DNA of 64,000 nucleotides, from positions 1,837,001 through 1,901,000 of the forward strand of contig NZ_CP098242.1 of assembly GCF_027118995.1 (NCBI RefSeq), read 5' to 3'. The notes beneath the pieces are model-generated. The model saw nothing but the letters and a program-made list of their open reading frames with translations. It had not been told where the DNA came from and made no database searches. Position 1 is the first letter of the stretch. Each line of letters begins with the position of its first letter. This DNA comes from Oxalobacter vibrioformis. Lineage in GTDB: Bacteria > Pseudomonadota > Gammaproteobacteria > Burkholderiales > Burkholderiaceae_D. Both the position numbers and the translations under genes were made by a program. This document shows, piece after piece, positions 33,022 to 43,783 of the stretch.

Positions 33022-35505
33022 TTGAGCCGATATCCTTATCCTATTCCCAGCCGGGAAGAAATCCTTGATGCACTCAGGAATGCCACAGGCAGCCAGAGCG
33101 CGAAAACCATCGCCAAGACGCTCCATGTGAAGCGCGGCGAAATAGAAGGCCTCACGCGCCGCCTGGAGGCGATGCAGCGTGACGGACAACTGAATTTCAC
33201 CGAGGCAGGTGGTTATAGCATCAGAAATTCCACACGCTTTATTGTCGGGCAGGTCTCAAGCCACCGGGATGGCTATGGCTTTCTGCTGCCGGACGAGGGC
33301 GGGGACGATATTTACCTGTCTGAAAAGGAAATGCAGAAGGTCATGAATGGCGACCGCGTGCAGGTGCGCGTGATTGCCAGTGATCGCCGTGGGCGTTTTG
33401 AGGGCACGATTGTCGAGGTGCTTACCCGTGCGCATACCCATGTGGTCGGGCGTCTCCTGCATGAAAACGGCACCTGGCTGATCGCGCCGGAAGACCGCCG
33501 CATCGCGCATGACATCATCGTCGAAAAACCGCCGAAAAATGCGCAGGCCGGACAGTTTGTGAATGCCAAGCTGCTCACGCAGCCATCACGTTATGCCCAG
33601 CCGCTGGGGCAGATTGTTGAAGTGCTGGGTGATATGGATGATCCGGGTATCGAGATCGAGATAGCTGTTCGCAAATTCGGTCTGCCGCATATCTTTTCCA
33701 AGGAAGCGATGGATCGGGCCAACAGCCTGCCCGATACGGTGCAGCCGGCTGACCTGACGGATCGTGTCGATTTGCGTGATGTGCCTTTTGTGACGATTGA
33801 CGGGGAAGATGCCCGCGACTTTGACGATGCGGTGTATTGCGAGCCGGTGGAAATGGGCAAGACGACAGGTTATCGCCTCCTGGTGGCGATTGCCGATGTC
33901 AGCCATTATGTGAAGCCCAATGACCCGATCGACAAGGATGCGCTGTTGCGTTCCACCTCGGTCTACTTCCCCCGTCGTGTCATTCCCATGTTGCCGGAAA
34001 AACTTTCCAATGGCCTGTGCTCGCTGAACCCGGATGTGGATCGCTTGGCGCTGGTGTGCGATATGGTCGTGAGCGCGGAGGGCAAGCCGGATTTTTACCA
34101 GTTTTATCCTGCGGTGATAAAATCTGCCGCCCGCATGACCTATACCGCTGTCGCCTCAATCCTGGAAAGCCCCCGCGGGCCTGAAGCGGCCATCCATGCC
34201 AATGTGGTGCCGCACATCCGCAACCTGTTTTCTGTGTATCGTGTCCTTTTTGAGGCGCGTGAAAAGCGGGGGGCGATTGATTTCGAGACGGTGGAAACGT
34301 ATATCGTCAGTAACCCGGAAGGCAAGATTGAAAAAATCCTGCCGCGTGTGCGAAATGATGCCCACAAGCTGATTGAGGAGTGCATGCTGGCGGCCAACGT
34401 CTGTGCGGCTGACTTGCTGATCCGGCACCATCATCCCGGTACCTACCGTATCCATGCTGCACCGGGTGAGGAAAAGCTGGACCAGATTCGCGCCTTTTTA
34501 GGGCCGCTGGGACTGAGGCTGGGTGGCGGCAATTCACCGCAGCCGTCGGATTATGCCGTGCTGATCAAGCAGGTGATGCCGCGCCCGGATGCGCCGCTGT
34601 TACAGACGATGCTGCTGCGTTCCATGCAGCAGGCGATATACAGCCCGGATAATGTCGGTCACTTTGGCCTTGCCTACAAGGCGTATACCCACTTTACCAG
34701 CCCGATCAGGCGTTATCCCGATCTGCTGGTGCATCGCGCCATCAAGGCGATTTTGCAGGGCAAACGCTATGAGCCCACCGGTATTGACCGACGCCTCTTG
34801 AACAAGAATGTGTCCAACGCCATGCGCCGTCAGATGAACAAGGACAAACTGGAAGGCAGGGCCACCGGCACGGCGGAAGATTCGATCTGGCATGCGCTGG
34901 GCCTGCACTGCTCGGCCAACGAACGCCGGGCCGATGAGGCATCGCGCGATGTGGAAGCCTGGCTCAAGTGCTACTTCATCAAGGACAAGCTGGGCGAGCA
35001 CTTCACCGGCACGGTGTCGGGTGTGACTTCCTTCGGTATTTTCGTGCAGCTTGATGATCTGTTTATTGAAGGCCTGGTGCATATCACCGACCTGGGTTCG
35101 GATTATTACCATTTTGACGAGGTACGCCATGAGTTGCGCGGAGAGCGCAGCGGGGTGCGTTACCAACTGACTGACCGCGTGACCGTACAGGTCAGCCGGG
35201 TGGATCTCGACAGCCGCCAGATTGATCTGGTCATCATCAGTGGCCCGTTCAAAGGTGGAAAAGAAGGCGCAGCGCAGGGGCAGGGGCAGGGCACTGCTTC
35301 GGCACCCCCACCGGTGCTGTTTGACCGCTTCAAAAAGCGCGGCATTGCCCGTGTGTCAGAAAAAGGCAACCTGCCGCCAGGCGTGGCAGCGGCCAAACGC
35401 AAGAGCAATACAACCCGCAGTAATAATGACAGTGTCCCTTCCTTCTCCGGGAAACCAAAATCCGGAGCAAAACGGGCCGAAACACGGAAACGGAAACGTC
35501 GATGA
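33022..35505 (+). CDS. rnr: Ribonuclease R
   Basis: An 827-residue 3'-5' exoribonuclease: N-terminal winged helix (to about 80), cold-shock domains, RNB catalytic domain with the metal-binding [12 protein letters not shown], an S1 domain (about 650-740; [22 protein letters not shown]) and a basic Lys/Arg tail. It degrades structured RNA and takes part in rRNA quality control. The start is TTG at 33022, which gives the usual [13 protein letters not shown]-terminus; no ATG fits. The stop overlaps rlmB by four bases. Confidence 0.97.
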   Translation: MSRYPYPIPSREEILDALRNATGSQSAKTIAKTLHVKRGEIEGLTRRLEAMQRDGQLNFTEAGGYSIRNSTRFIVGQVSSHRDGYGFLLPDEGGDDIYLSEKEMQKVMNGDRVQVRVIASDRRGRFEGTIVEVLTRAHTHVVGRLLHENGTWLIAPEDRRIAHDIIVEKPPKNAQAGQFVNAKLLTQPSRYAQPLGQIVEVLGDMDDPGIEIEIAVRKFGLPHIFSKEAMDRANSLPDTVQPADLTDRVDLRDVPFVTIDGEDARDFDDAVYCEPVEMGKTTGYRLLVAIADVSHYVKPNDPIDKDALLRSTSVYFPRRVIPMLPEKLSNGLCSLNPDVDRLALVCDMVVSAEGKPDFYQFYPAVIKSAARMTYTAVASILESPRGPEAAIHANVVPHIRNLFSVYRVLFEAREKRGAIDFETVETYIVSNPEGKIEKILPRVRNDAHKLIEECMLAANVCAADLLIRHHHPGTYRIHAAPGEEKLDQIRAFLGPLGLRLGGGNSPQPSDYAVLIKQVMPRPDAPLLQTMLLRSMQQAIYSPDNVGHFGLAYKAYTHFTSPIRRYPDLLVHRAIKAILQGKRYEPTGIDRRLLNKNVSNAMRRQMNKDKLEGRATGTAEDSIWHALGLHCSANERRADEASRDVEAWLKCYFIKDKLGEHFTGTVSGVTSFGIFVQLDDLFIEGLVHITDLGSDYYHFDEVRHELRGERSGVRYQLTDRVTVQVSRVDLDSRQIDLVIISGPFKGGKEGAAQGQGQGTASAPPPVLFDRFKKRGIARVSEKGNLPPGVAAAKRKSNTTRSNNDSVPSFSGKPKSGAKRAETRKRKRR

Positions 35506-36245
35506 AAAAAAGTATGATTTTTGGCTTTCACGCGGTGACTGCCCGCCTCCGGCATGAGGCGTCTTCCGTTGATGAGATTTACTACGACACCGAACGTGCT
35601 GACCGCCGCATGCAGGACCTGCTGCGTCTGGCAAAGGACGCAGGCGTCAGGCTGATACAGGCGGACGATAAACGGCTTTCCAGCATGGTTGGCACACACC
35701 GGCACCAGGGCGTCGTGGCACGGGCACAGGCCCTGTCACTGGCGAGAAATCTGGATGAACTGCTCGACGCCATTGAAGGGCCGCCGCTTTTGCTGGTGCT
35801 GGATGGTATTACCGATCCGCACAACCTGGGGGCCTGCCTGCGGGTGGCTGACAGTGTGGGGGCCCATGCAGTCATCGTGCCGCGCGACAAGTCGGTCGGC
35901 CTGAATGCCACGGTGGCAAAGGTGGCCAGTGGTGCGGCAGAGACTGTACCCTATATCACCGTGACCAATCTGGCGCGCTCACTGCGCGAGCTCAAAGAAC
36001 GCGATATATGGGTGGTCGGCACGGCAGACAGCGCCGAAAAATCGCTGTACGAGACGGACTTTACCCGGGGTGTGGCACTGGTGATGGGTTCCGAGGGTGA
36101 CGGCATGCGCCGCCTGACCCGCGAAACCTGTGATGAATTGATCGGCATTCCCATGTTCGGGCAGGTGGAAAGCCTCAATGTCTCGGTGGCATCAGGCGTC
36201 TGTCTGTATGAAGCGAGACGCCAGCGCCTTGTTGCGGCAAAGTAG
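35502..36245 (+). CDS. rlmB: 23S rRNA (guanosine-2'-O)-methyltransferase RlmB
   Basis: A 247-residue SpoU/TrmH-type (SPOUT) methyltransferase with an N-terminal substrate-binding domain ([20 protein letters not shown]) and C-terminal knot motifs: [15 protein letters not shown], then [11 protein letters not shown] and [16 protein letters not shown]. It methylates G2251 of 23S rRNA. Its ATG lies inside the last codons of rnr (ATGA overlap), so the two are co-translated, a common pairing. Confidence 0.96.
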   Translation: MKKSMIFGFHAVTARLRHEASSVDEIYYDTERADRRMQDLLRLAKDAGVRLIQADDKRLSSMVGTHRHQGVVARAQALSLARNLDELLDAIEGPPLLLVLDGITDPHNLGACLRVADSVGAHAVIVPRDKSVGLNATVAKVASGAAETVPYITVTNLARSLRELKERDIWVVGTADSAEKSLYETDFTRGVALVMGSEGDGMRRLTRETCDELIGIPMFGQVESLNVSVASGVCLYEARRQRLVAAK

Positions 36246-36327
36246 CCTGTCCGGCGGACCCGGATTTTGCAGGGAAGCCCAAACAGGCTATTATCTGCCT
36301 GCTTAACCTTCTTTTTTTGACAGCCCC

Positions 36328-37077
36328 ATGTTTCGGAAACTTCGTGAAGACATAGCCAGCATCCTTGAACGCGATCCGGCCGCCCGGAATACGTGGGAGG
36401 TGCTGACGTGTTATCCGGGGCTTCATGCCATTTTGCTGCACCGGATTTCGCACTGGCTGTGGCGCCACCGGCTTCGCTGGCTGGGCCGCTTTCTTGCCTA
36501 CCTGTCGCGGATCATGACCGGTATTGAAATCCATCCGGGCGCCATCATTGGCCGCCGGGTATTCATCGACCACGGCTTTGGTGTTGTGATCGGGGAAACG
36601 GCAGAGATCGGGGATGACTGCACGATCTACCAGGGCGTGACGCTTGGCGGCACCACGCTGGCGGAAGGACGCAAGCGGCATCCGACACTTGGGCGGGGCG
36701 TGATTGTCGGTGCGGGTGCGCAGCTGCTGGGCAACTTCACCGTGGGGGAAAATGCAAAAGTCGGCTCCAATGCCGTGGTGGTGCGGGAAGTGCCTGCCGG
36801 GGCGACAGCCGTTGGCAATCCGGCCCGGATTATCCTGCCATCGGACAGGGACCAGGGAGACGATGCGGCGACCCGGCTCTTCTCATCCTACGGTATCACA
36901 GTCAATGGCGACGATCCGCTTTTCAAGGCCTTGCGCGGGCTGATCAACAATGCCGCCACCCAGGATACCCAGCTCCAAAACATCAAGCAGGCGCTGGAAA
37001 ATGCCGGTATCGATTTTGAAAAAGTGCCGGAAAACCAGAAGGTGGATGCAGAGCAGCTCGGCAAGCTGGTGGAATAA
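36328..37077 (+). CDS. cysE: Serine O-acetyltransferase
   Basis: A 249-residue left-handed beta-helix acetyltransferase: helical N-terminal domain, then hexapeptide repeats (IHPGAIIGRRVFIDHGFGVV, IGDDCTIYQGVTLGGT, then the coenzyme A loop). It makes O-acetylserine, the acceptor for sulfide in cysteine synthesis. It stands 82 bases after rlmB and ends at a strong terminator. The C-terminal tail after the repeats is longer than in enterobacterial CysE. Confidence 0.95.
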   Translation: MFRKLREDIASILERDPAARNTWEVLTCYPGLHAILLHRISHWLWRHRLRWLGRFLAYLSRIMTGIEIHPGAIIGRRVFIDHGFGVVIGETAEIGDDCTIYQGVTLGGTTLAEGRKRHPTLGRGVIVGAGAQLLGNFTVGENAKVGSNAVVVREVPAGATAVGNPARIILPSDRDQGDDAATRLFSSYGITVNGDDPLFKALRGLINNAATQDTQLQNIKQALENAGIDFEKVPENQKVDAEQLGKLVE

Positions 37078-37096
37078 GCCCTTATTGCGTGAACAG

Positions 37097-37135
37097 AAAA
37101 AAGCCGTACGGCGCACTACGCAGTACGGCTTTTTT
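37097..37135. terminator. Bidirectional rho-independent terminator
   Basis: Perfect 13-base arms AAAAAAGCCGTAC (37097-37109) and GTACGGCTTTTTT (37123-37135) with a 13-base loop, between convergent cysE and aspD. Confidence 0.92.
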
Positions 37136-37151
37136 GCCGGCCGGGAAAAGT

Positions 37152-38864
37152 TTATTTTTTCCCGGCGGTTTTATTGCGTGCCGAAGAAGAAAGCACTTTT
37201 TTGGCCGACTTCGCGATTTTTTTTACGTTGGCGACTGTCCGGGATTTTGCCGAACCGTTTGCAGCTTTTGATTTGCCACCGCCCCGTTTGTACTGATCGT
37301 AGTATTTGTCCAGCAGGGTACGCACGGCCTGGCCGATACGGGTGTATTCAACTTCTGTCAGGTTGGCCAGCGAAACGCGTGCGGACGGGTGGCTGGTGCC
37401 AAAGCCGGAACCCGGCAAAAGCACGACACCGGATTTTTCCGCCAGTTCAAACAGGAATTCATTGGGCTCGAGTTTTTTCAGCAGCCATTTGACAAAATCC
37501 GGGCCATAAAGCTGTACCCCCTGGGTTTCCAGATCCAGCAGATGGTAATAGGCGACTTCGTTCTCGTCGTGTTCCGGCCGGATTTCCTGGTCACGGTAGA
37601 GCGCATCCAGGCGGCGGCGGATCAGGCGTTTCATGGCCTTCTTGTATTCGTCATTTTCATCCATCAGGGCAAAGAGTGAAAACATCACCATCTGCACCTG
37701 CGCCGGGGTGGCAAGGCCTGCGGTATGGTTCAGCGCCACGGTACGGCTGTCCGCCACGAGGCGGTCGATGAATTTCAGGTGGCGCGGATCGGTGGTGATG
37801 GATTGGTAACGCTCATCCAGTGCTTTTTTTGTTTTTTCCGGCAATTTGGCAATGGCCTTGTCGAAGATGTTGTTTTCGTGGACGGCAATCACGCCGAGGC
37901 GCCAGCCGGTTGCGCCAAAATACTTGGAAAAGGAGTAAACGAGAATGGTATTTTGCGGGCAGGTGGCGAAAAGCGAGGTAAAGTTGTCGGCAAAAGTGCC
38001 ATAAACATCGTCCGTGAGGATGATGAGATCCGGGCGTTTCTTGACGATTTCAGTGAGGTACTGCAGGTCTTCATCCGAAATCCTGACCGAAGGCGGATTG
38101 CTCGGGTTGACCAGGAAGAAGGCCTTGATTTTCGGGTCAAGCAGCTTGTCGAGTTCTTTTTTGCTGTATTGCCACTGGTTTTCGGGCTCGGCATTGATGC
38201 CGATTTCAACGAGCTGGTAGTCGTTGAGTTCGGGGATTTCGATGTAAGGCGTGAAAATGGGCATGCCCAGCGCGATGGTGTCGCCTTCTTTTAACAGATG
38301 GTTTTCCTTCATCGACTCGAAAAGATAGGTCATGGCTGCCGTGCCGCCCTCAACGGCAAACATGTCGAATTTGCCGGTAAAGGGAGTATTACCGATCATT
38401 TCCTTGCGGATGTATTCGCCGACGATTTTTTCCGAGAGCGTGAGCATGCGGTCCGGTACCGGGTACATGCAGCCGAGGATGCCTTCACACATTTCATAGA
38501 TGAACTCACCAGCGGGAATGCCAAGGTGATCCCGCACGTAGGAAACGGCTTTGCGGATAAAGGGAACGCCCTGGACATTTCGGTATTCGTTGGTGAAGAT
38601 GTCAAATCGCCCCTCCAGACCGGTTTTTTCGGGAAAACCGCCTACGCCTTCCGGCAGGTAGGAAAAGCTGCGCTCGGACTCCTGCATGGCAAAAAGCCCC
38701 ATCTGGAAGAAGCCGTGGCGCGGCTCGGTTGCCAGGAAATTGGGATTGCCCCGCCCGGCATTCAAAAGCAGCTGGGCCTTGTTCTGCGAGGCGGTATCAA
38801 TGAGGAAATTCTTGAGTTCAAAGGGGCTTAAGGATGCCAGTTCCTTCAGGTTGGGCGTGCTCAT
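37152..38864 (-). CDS. aspD: Aspartate 4-decarboxylase / aspartate aminotransferase
   Basis: A 570-residue fold-type I PLP enzyme of the AspD family. The Schiff-base lysine is Lys314 in YSFSKYFGATGWRLG; other PLP-site parts are FLVNPSNPPSVR and LTDDVYGTFA. It decarboxylates L-aspartate to alanine and CO2, using one proton. With AspT, encoded just upstream in the same operon, it forms a cycle that makes a proton motive force, like the oxalate/formate cycle of Oxalobacter. Oddly, the last 40 or so residues form a very basic tail (KKIAKSAKKVLSSSARNK) beyond the usual end. AAGGAACC precedes the start. Confidence 0.93.
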   Translation of the reverse strand: MSTPNLKELASLSPFELKNFLIDTASQNKAQLLLNAGRGNPNFLATEPRHGFFQMGLFAMQESERSFSYLPEGVGGFPEKTGLEGRFDIFTNEYRNVQGVPFIRKAVSYVRDHLGIPAGEFIYEMCEGILGCMYPVPDRMLTLSEKIVGEYIRKEMIGNTPFTGKFDMFAVEGGTAAMTYLFESMKENHLLKEGDTIALGMPIFTPYIEIPELNDYQLVEIGINAEPENQWQYSKKELDKLLDPKIKAFFLVNPSNPPSVRISDEDLQYLTEIVKKRPDLIILTDDVYGTFADNFTSLFATCPQNTILVYSFSKYFGATGWRLGVIAVHENNIFDKAIAKLPEKTKKALDERYQSITTDPRHLKFIDRLVADSRTVALNHTAGLATPAQVQMVMFSLFALMDENDEYKKAMKRLIRRRLDALYRDQEIRPEHDENEVAYYHLLDLETQGVQLYGPDFVKWLLKKLEPNEFLFELAEKSGVVLLPGSGFGTSHPSARVSLANLTEVEYTRIGQAVRTLLDKYYDQYKRGGGKSKAANGSAKSRTVANVKKIAKSAKKVLSSSARNKTAGKK

Positions 38865-38893
38865 GGTTGGTTCCTTTCAGTGAGAAAGTGTAT

Positions 38894-40594
38894 TCAGGTA
38901 AATGCCACAACAAGCGGGCCGAGTAGCGTGAGAAAGACATTTGCCAGCGCATAGGTGATGGCAAAGGGCGTTGTCGGGACCGAGTTTTCCGCCTTGTCCA
39001 GGATTTCGCCAAATGCCGGGTTGGCGCTGCGCGAGCCGCTCAAGGCCCCGGCAAAGATCGCCACGTTGTCGTACTTGAGGACGTAGCGCCCAAAGACCAT
39101 GGTGATGATAAGCGGGATAATGGTGACGAGCACGCCGATCAGGAAAATGGAGACCCCGTGCGCCTTGACGGTATCAACGGCCTGCATGCCGTAATTCAGT
39201 CCGACCACGGCAACAAATCCGGCAAGTCCCAGATCTTTCAGCAACTGTGAAGCGGCACCCGGAAGCGAGCCCATATTCATGTGCCGGCTGCGCCACCAGC
39301 CGAAGATGAGGCCGGATAGCAGCGCACCGCCGCCACTGCCGAGCGTGATGGGAATGCTGTCGATGTGCAGGACCACCAGCCCGATCAGGAGGCCGACAAC
39401 GACGCCCAGGCTCATGAAGACCATATCGGTTTTTTCGCTCGGGATGATGGCGTAGCCGAGTTCTGCCGCCACACGGCGAATATCCTGTTCTGCGCCGTAA
39501 AAACGGAAGATGTCACCATTTTCAACCTGGGTATCCAGTGCCACGGGAATAATATTGCCACCGCGGGAAATGGAGAGGATATAGATGCCGTGCCGCATAT
39601 CGGGGGACGTCATGTCCCGGATTTCACGTAATGTCTTGTCGTTGTATTTGGTACTGGTCAGCACGATTTCACGCGTCAGGATGGGCAATTGCATGTCCCT
39701 GTCTGCGGCTTGTTCGCTGCCGAGCATTTCCCTTGTGGCCAAAAGGGCGGAACGCTGGCCGATGACAAGAATTTTGTCATTTGCTTCCAGTACGGTCTGC
39801 GGGGAGACACCGAGTGACGCATTGTTGCGCCGGATGCGCTCAATGGTGATCGGGTAGGCGCCGAATGACTGTTCAAATTCGCTGACGGTCTTTCCCGCAG
39901 CGGTACCGGCTAAAAAGACGCGTCCGATGAATTCCGGTGCGGCAAGCTGCTCACCTTCACCCAGGATGATGCCGGTGCTGTGCTGGGCAGCTTCAGCCTT
40001 CATGGCATCGTCACGAATCGTCCTGCCCATGAATTTTTCCAGCAGGTTGACACAGATGAGGATGGTGCCGAAAGAGCCGAAAATATAGGTGACGCCGTAA
40101 CCAACCGAGATATTGGCCACCATTTGCGAGGTGACCTCAGGCCCCAGATTCATGCTGTTGATGGCGGATTCGGCGGTGCCCATGATGGCAGACTGGGTCA
40201 GCCCGCCTGCAGCGATACCCGCTGCGGTTCCCTTGTCCAGTGAAAAGACATGCGCCAGGATGACGACGGTTGCAAGACCGGTGAGGGCAAGAACCCCTGA
40301 AAGAATGATTTCGCGGATACTTTGCCTGCCCAGTGAGCGGAAAAACATGGGGCCGCTGGTATAGCCCACGGCGAAAATAAACAGGGCAAAGAGGATGTTT
40401 TTGACCACATCATTGATGTGCACGCCGAACTGGCTGACTAAAACAGCCATGAGCAGGGAGCCTGCCACGCCGCCCAACTGGAATTTGCCGAAATTGATCT
40501 TGCCGACAAGATAGCCAAGACACAGTGAAAGAAAAAGGGCAAGCTCGGGTGAGACAGTGAAAAGATGGTGAATGGCAGCATAAATGGTGTGCAT
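38894..40594 (-). CDS. aspT: Aspartate:alanine antiporter AspT
   Basis: A 566-residue membrane protein of the AAEx family: two sets of membrane helices (about 15-185 and 385-560) around a cytoplasmic region with two TrkA-C (RCK_C) domains (about 205-370). Conserved stretches include GGLTQSAIMGTAESAI and the matching SGSRSANPAFGEI in the second half. It exchanges aspartate for alanine electrogenically. It is first in the operon with aspD, 29 bases apart. AGAGGATT precedes the ATG. Confidence 0.93.
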   Translation of the reverse strand: MHTIYAAIHHLFTVSPELALFLSLCLGYLVGKINFGKFQLGGVAGSLLMAVLVSQFGVHINDVVKNILFALFIFAVGYTSGPMFFRSLGRQSIREIILSGVLALTGLATVVILAHVFSLDKGTAAGIAAGGLTQSAIMGTAESAINSMNLGPEVTSQMVANISVGYGVTYIFGSFGTILICVNLLEKFMGRTIRDDAMKAEAAQHSTGIILGEGEQLAAPEFIGRVFLAGTAAGKTVSEFEQSFGAYPITIERIRRNNASLGVSPQTVLEANDKILVIGQRSALLATREMLGSEQAADRDMQLPILTREIVLTSTKYNDKTLREIRDMTSPDMRHGIYILSISRGGNIIPVALDTQVENGDIFRFYGAEQDIRRVAAELGYAIIPSEKTDMVFMSLGVVVGLLIGLVVLHIDSIPITLGSGGGALLSGLIFGWWRSRHMNMGSLPGAASQLLKDLGLAGFVAVVGLNYGMQAVDTVKAHGVSIFLIGVLVTIIPLIITMVFGRYVLKYDNVAIFAGALSGSRSANPAFGEILDKAENSVPTTPFAITYALANVFLTLLGPLVVAFT

Positions 40595-40927
40595 GCGAAT
40601 CCTCTTTTAACGGTTGCAATAAAATCGCACCACCGGGTTGCGATTGTATTGGGTATTGAACCGCAGAATAACAGGGGCTGTTCAGAGGTTTATCAAATGT
40701 CCTGTCGAATACGCTTTCATTAGATACAGTCGCTGTTTGCGCGGTTTTGCGCAGAAACAAACACGAAATGGACCGGGTTGCGCAATAACAAGCAGAAAAC
40801 GGGCCGGGCGCCACGCAGGCGGGTTTTTGTAAGAATATGTATCGTTGTTGGGGAAACGGCGTGAAATTATATGGGAAACGGTTTATCCTTAAACGAACTG
40901 AACACGAGCCAGGACAGGTGCCCATAA
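40595..40927. other. Divergent intergenic region between aspT and the DUF748 gene
   Basis: 333 bases with no credible gene. It should hold the promoters of aspTD (-) and of the DUF748 operon (+). The one structure I can support is the hairpin at 40618-40650; I see no clear sigma70 consensus. Confidence 0.6.
40618..40650 (-). promoter_or_regulatory. Inverted repeat in the aspT leader
   Basis: AATAAAATCGCA (40618-40629) and TGCGATTGTATT (40639-40650), 11 of 12 pairs, nine-base loop, 24 bases upstream of the aspT start. It could be an operator or an mRNA leader hairpin. Confidence 0.5.
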
Positions 40928-43783
40928 ATGATCGAAAGGCTGAAAAAAGCGGTTTCAACAGATGCGCTGAAAAAAGCAGCCTCCCGTGCCGCCCGCATCC
41001 GCATTTCCCGGCGGATCGGCATTGGTATCGGGTGTTTTCTCATCGCTTTGCCACTGCTTTATGCGGCCCTTGGCTTTTGGGTGCTGCCGTCCTATATCAA
41101 GTCAAAGGCGCAAGGCATCGCCACAGAAAAGCTGCATCGCCAGCTTGTCATCAACAAGCTGGATTTCAATCCCTTTGCCTTCACGCTGAATGTGGAAGGG
41201 TTCAGCCTGTCCGAGCCCAACAGCGAAGAACGTTTTGTCGGGTTTGATCAGTTGTATGTCGAGGTGTCCGGATGGTCTGTGCTGAAAATGACGCCGGTTG
41301 TTACCGAATTCAGGCTGGTCAATCCCTTTGCCCGTATTGTCCGTCTGTCGGAAAAGGAACGCAATTTCGACGATATCCTGGCACTTTTCAAAAAAACCGA
41401 GGGCGAGGAAAGCAAGGAAGAGGCTGTGCAGGCCGAGCCGGATAAACGGCCGCAAAATGCCGAGGAGAGACGTGCCGCCATCCGCAAGCGCAAATTCGGC
41501 ATTTACAATTTCCAGATCATTGATGCCCGAATCGAGCTGGAAAACCGGGAAAAGGGTACAAAGACTCTTATCAGTGATTTCAATGTGGGTTTACCCTATC
41601 TGTACAGGGGACCGGTACGTGGCATTGCACGCCATGTCGAACCGGAATTTCATGCCATGATCAATGGCAAGAAACTGGAAATCATCCGGGAAAAACCGTC
41701 TGAAGACAGCCGGGATCGTATTCTCAAGCTCAACATGGACAATATTGATCTGACGCGCATCTTCAATTATGTGCCTTTCCATCCGGCCTACAAGTTCAAT
41801 GAAGGCTGGCTGGATCTGAATCTGTCGTTTTATATCCACCGCCCGAAAGATGGGGCCACCAGTATGGATATCGGCGGGCAGGTGACTGTGCGCTCGGTTC
41901 ACATGACCCAGCAGGGCAAGCCGCTTTTTGACCTGGAAAAGCTGGATTTGCACCTGGGACAGAATTCACCGGTCAAGGGCGAATACCGTATCAACAGGCT
42001 GGAAATCGTCAAGCCGGAAATCCATGCGATCAGCGACAAAAACGGTGTGCTGAATTTTGCCAACCTGCTGGCCCATGCCGACAAGGTGGTGGCGCCGGTT
42101 GAGGATGAGGAAACGCCGCCCCAGGCCGGGGTGCGCAATGCCGCCATGAAGCCGGGAGAAGAGGGCAAGGTGGTGAAGGCATCGGTTGAAGAGGCCGAGC
42201 CGAAGGGAATGACCATTGCGCTTAAGGAGCTGCTCATCAAAAAAGCGCGGCTGCGCTATACCGACCAGTCAGACCTCATGCCGATGGATGCGTCAGCCAG
42301 CAGTTTCGATCTGACCGTCAATGATGTGCTCCTGGATTCGGCAAAGCGCGAAATCACTGTCGGCAGGGTATCCTCACCCTCAACGGCAATGGATATCGCT
42401 TTTTCCCGAGAGCGCGGCAAGCCGGGCGGCGAAAAAGTCGATGAAGACAAATCAACAGGCAACGACAAGGAAGATGAGGGCTATACCCTGCGCCTGGCCA
42501 AACTGGAGATTGCCAACTGGTCTGCCAAACTGAAAAACAGTAATACGGCGGATTTTGCGGCATTGCCGGTTTCTGCCACCGTCAATAAATTCGGGCTGAC
42601 CATAACAGATGCCGAGGTGGATCTGAATACCCGCGCAGTCAAAGTCGGGCAGATACAGTCTTCCGGTGGCAGCTTTGATGTGGCAATGCACAGCACGACT
42701 TCTGTGGCGGTCTCCAAAAACGACGGGAAAAAAGCTGGCAGCACATCACCCTTCACGGTGCAGGTGGGCAAGCTGGGCATTGCCAACTGGTCCGGCAAGG
42801 TGAAAAACACCAGTGCGCGTGACGCGGCGGCATTGCCGTTTTCGGCAGTGGTCAGCCGCCTGGGCGTGACTGTGGAAAATACGGAAGTCGACCTGAAAAA
42901 CGAAACGATTACCGTGGCTTGTGTCCAGTCTGCCGGCGGCAGCGTGGATGTGACCCTGGATGATCATCCGGCAGGCAACAAGGCGCCATCCGCAGCGGCT
43001 GGCGGATCGGCGTTTCATATTACGGTGGGACAGCTCGGGATCACGAATTGGTCCGGCAAGCTGAAAAACAACAACCAGGGGGATCTTGCCGCGCTGCCGG
43101 TATCAGCCAGTATCAGCAAATTTGGCCTGAATATCGACAATACCCGCGTTGATATGAAGCAATCGACTGTCGCTGTTAGCCAGATCCGTTCGACAGGCGG
43201 GTCTTTCGATGTGCTGATGGAAAACCATCCGCCCAGGGTGCCTGTTGCCAGCAGCAGTGGAAAAGAAGCGGGCACGCCATTCAGTATCAAGGTCGGCAAG
43301 GTGGATATTGCCAACTGGTCAGGCAAGGTGAAAAACAGTAACCGGTACGATCCTTTTGAAATGCCGTTTTCCGCCACCCTGACCAAGCTGGGTGTCACTG
43401 TAGATAATACCGATATCAGCCTGAAAGACCAGACCATTTCGGTTGCCAGTGTCAGCTCCAGGGGCGGTAATGCCGATGTCGAACTGGAACCCTACAAGAA
43501 GCCGACCAGTGTGGGCAAGCGTGCTGCTGCCCGTGCGGCTTTGTTGGCTTCCATCATCGAGGCGAAAAAAGCACAGCAGGCAGACGGATTTTCCATCAGT
43601 GTGGGCAAGGTCGCTGTCAGCGACTGGTCGGCCCGCATGAAGAACAAAAATACGACAGATCGTGCCGGACTGCCGATTTCAGGGCGTGCCCAGAAGGTTG
43701 ACCTGTCTGTGGCCAATGTGAAGCTCGATACGAAAAAGCGTGATATCAGTATCGGTGAGATTGCCTCAAGGGGGGCGTCCTGA
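40928..43783 (+). CDS. DUF748 (AsmA-like) protein, first part of a gene split by a frameshift
   Basis: 951 residues: cytoplasmic start, one membrane helix (about 34-56), then a long periplasmic beta-rich AsmA-like region with the DUF748 pattern (INKLDFNPFAFTLNVEGFSL, then FDQLYVEVSGWSV). From about residue 520 on come five tandem repeats containing GKLGIANWSGKVKN-like motifs. The frame stops at 43781-43783 right after a G6 run (43770-43775). One more G would continue into the next frame, which begins at an overlapping ATG and supplies the C-terminal domains present in the paralogue downstream. DUF748 proteins may move lipids across the periplasm; that is by analogy with AsmA/TamB. Confidence 0.88.
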   Translation: MIERLKKAVSTDALKKAASRAARIRISRRIGIGIGCFLIALPLLYAALGFWVLPSYIKSKAQGIATEKLHRQLVINKLDFNPFAFTLNVEGFSLSEPNSEERFVGFDQLYVEVSGWSVLKMTPVVTEFRLVNPFARIVRLSEKERNFDDILALFKKTEGEESKEEAVQAEPDKRPQNAEERRAAIRKRKFGIYNFQIIDARIELENREKGTKTLISDFNVGLPYLYRGPVRGIARHVEPEFHAMINGKKLEIIREKPSEDSRDRILKLNMDNIDLTRIFNYVPFHPAYKFNEGWLDLNLSFYIHRPKDGATSMDIGGQVTVRSVHMTQQGKPLFDLEKLDLHLGQNSPVKGEYRINRLEIVKPEIHAISDKNGVLNFANLLAHADKVVAPVEDEETPPQAGVRNAAMKPGEEGKVVKASVEEAEPKGMTIALKELLIKKARLRYTDQSDLMPMDASASSFDLTVNDVLLDSAKREITVGRVSSPSTAMDIAFSRERGKPGGEKVDEDKSTGNDKEDEGYTLRLAKLEIANWSAKLKNSNTADFAALPVSATVNKFGLTITDAEVDLNTRAVKVGQIQSSGGSFDVAMHSTTSVAVSKNDGKKAGSTSPFTVQVGKLGIANWSGKVKNTSARDAAALPFSAVVSRLGVTVENTEVDLKNETITVACVQSAGGSVDVTLDDHPAGNKAPSAAAGGSAFHITVGQLGITNWSGKLKNNNQGDLAALPVSASISKFGLNIDNTRVDMKQSTVAVSQIRSTGGSFDVLMENHPPRVPVASSSGKEAGTPFSIKVGKVDIANWSGKVKNSNRYDPFEMPFSATLTKLGVTVDNTDISLKDQTISVASVSSRGGNADVELEPYKKPTSVGKRAAARAALLASIIEAKKAQQADGFSISVGKVAVSDWSARMKNKNTTDRAGLPISGRAQKVDLSVANVKLDTKKRDISIGEIASRGAS
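42480..43770 (+). repeat. Five diverged tandem repeats within the DUF748 gene
   Basis: Units of about 260-310 bases (85-105 residues) each begin with a version of VGKLGIANWSGKVKN (near 42497, 42761, 43022, 43289, 43601) and end with a version of SSGGSFDV. A sixth, incomplete unit follows in the next frame (MSIGKLAITGWSVKG, near 43876). The paralogue at 45887-49345 has only one such unit. Confidence 0.8.
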
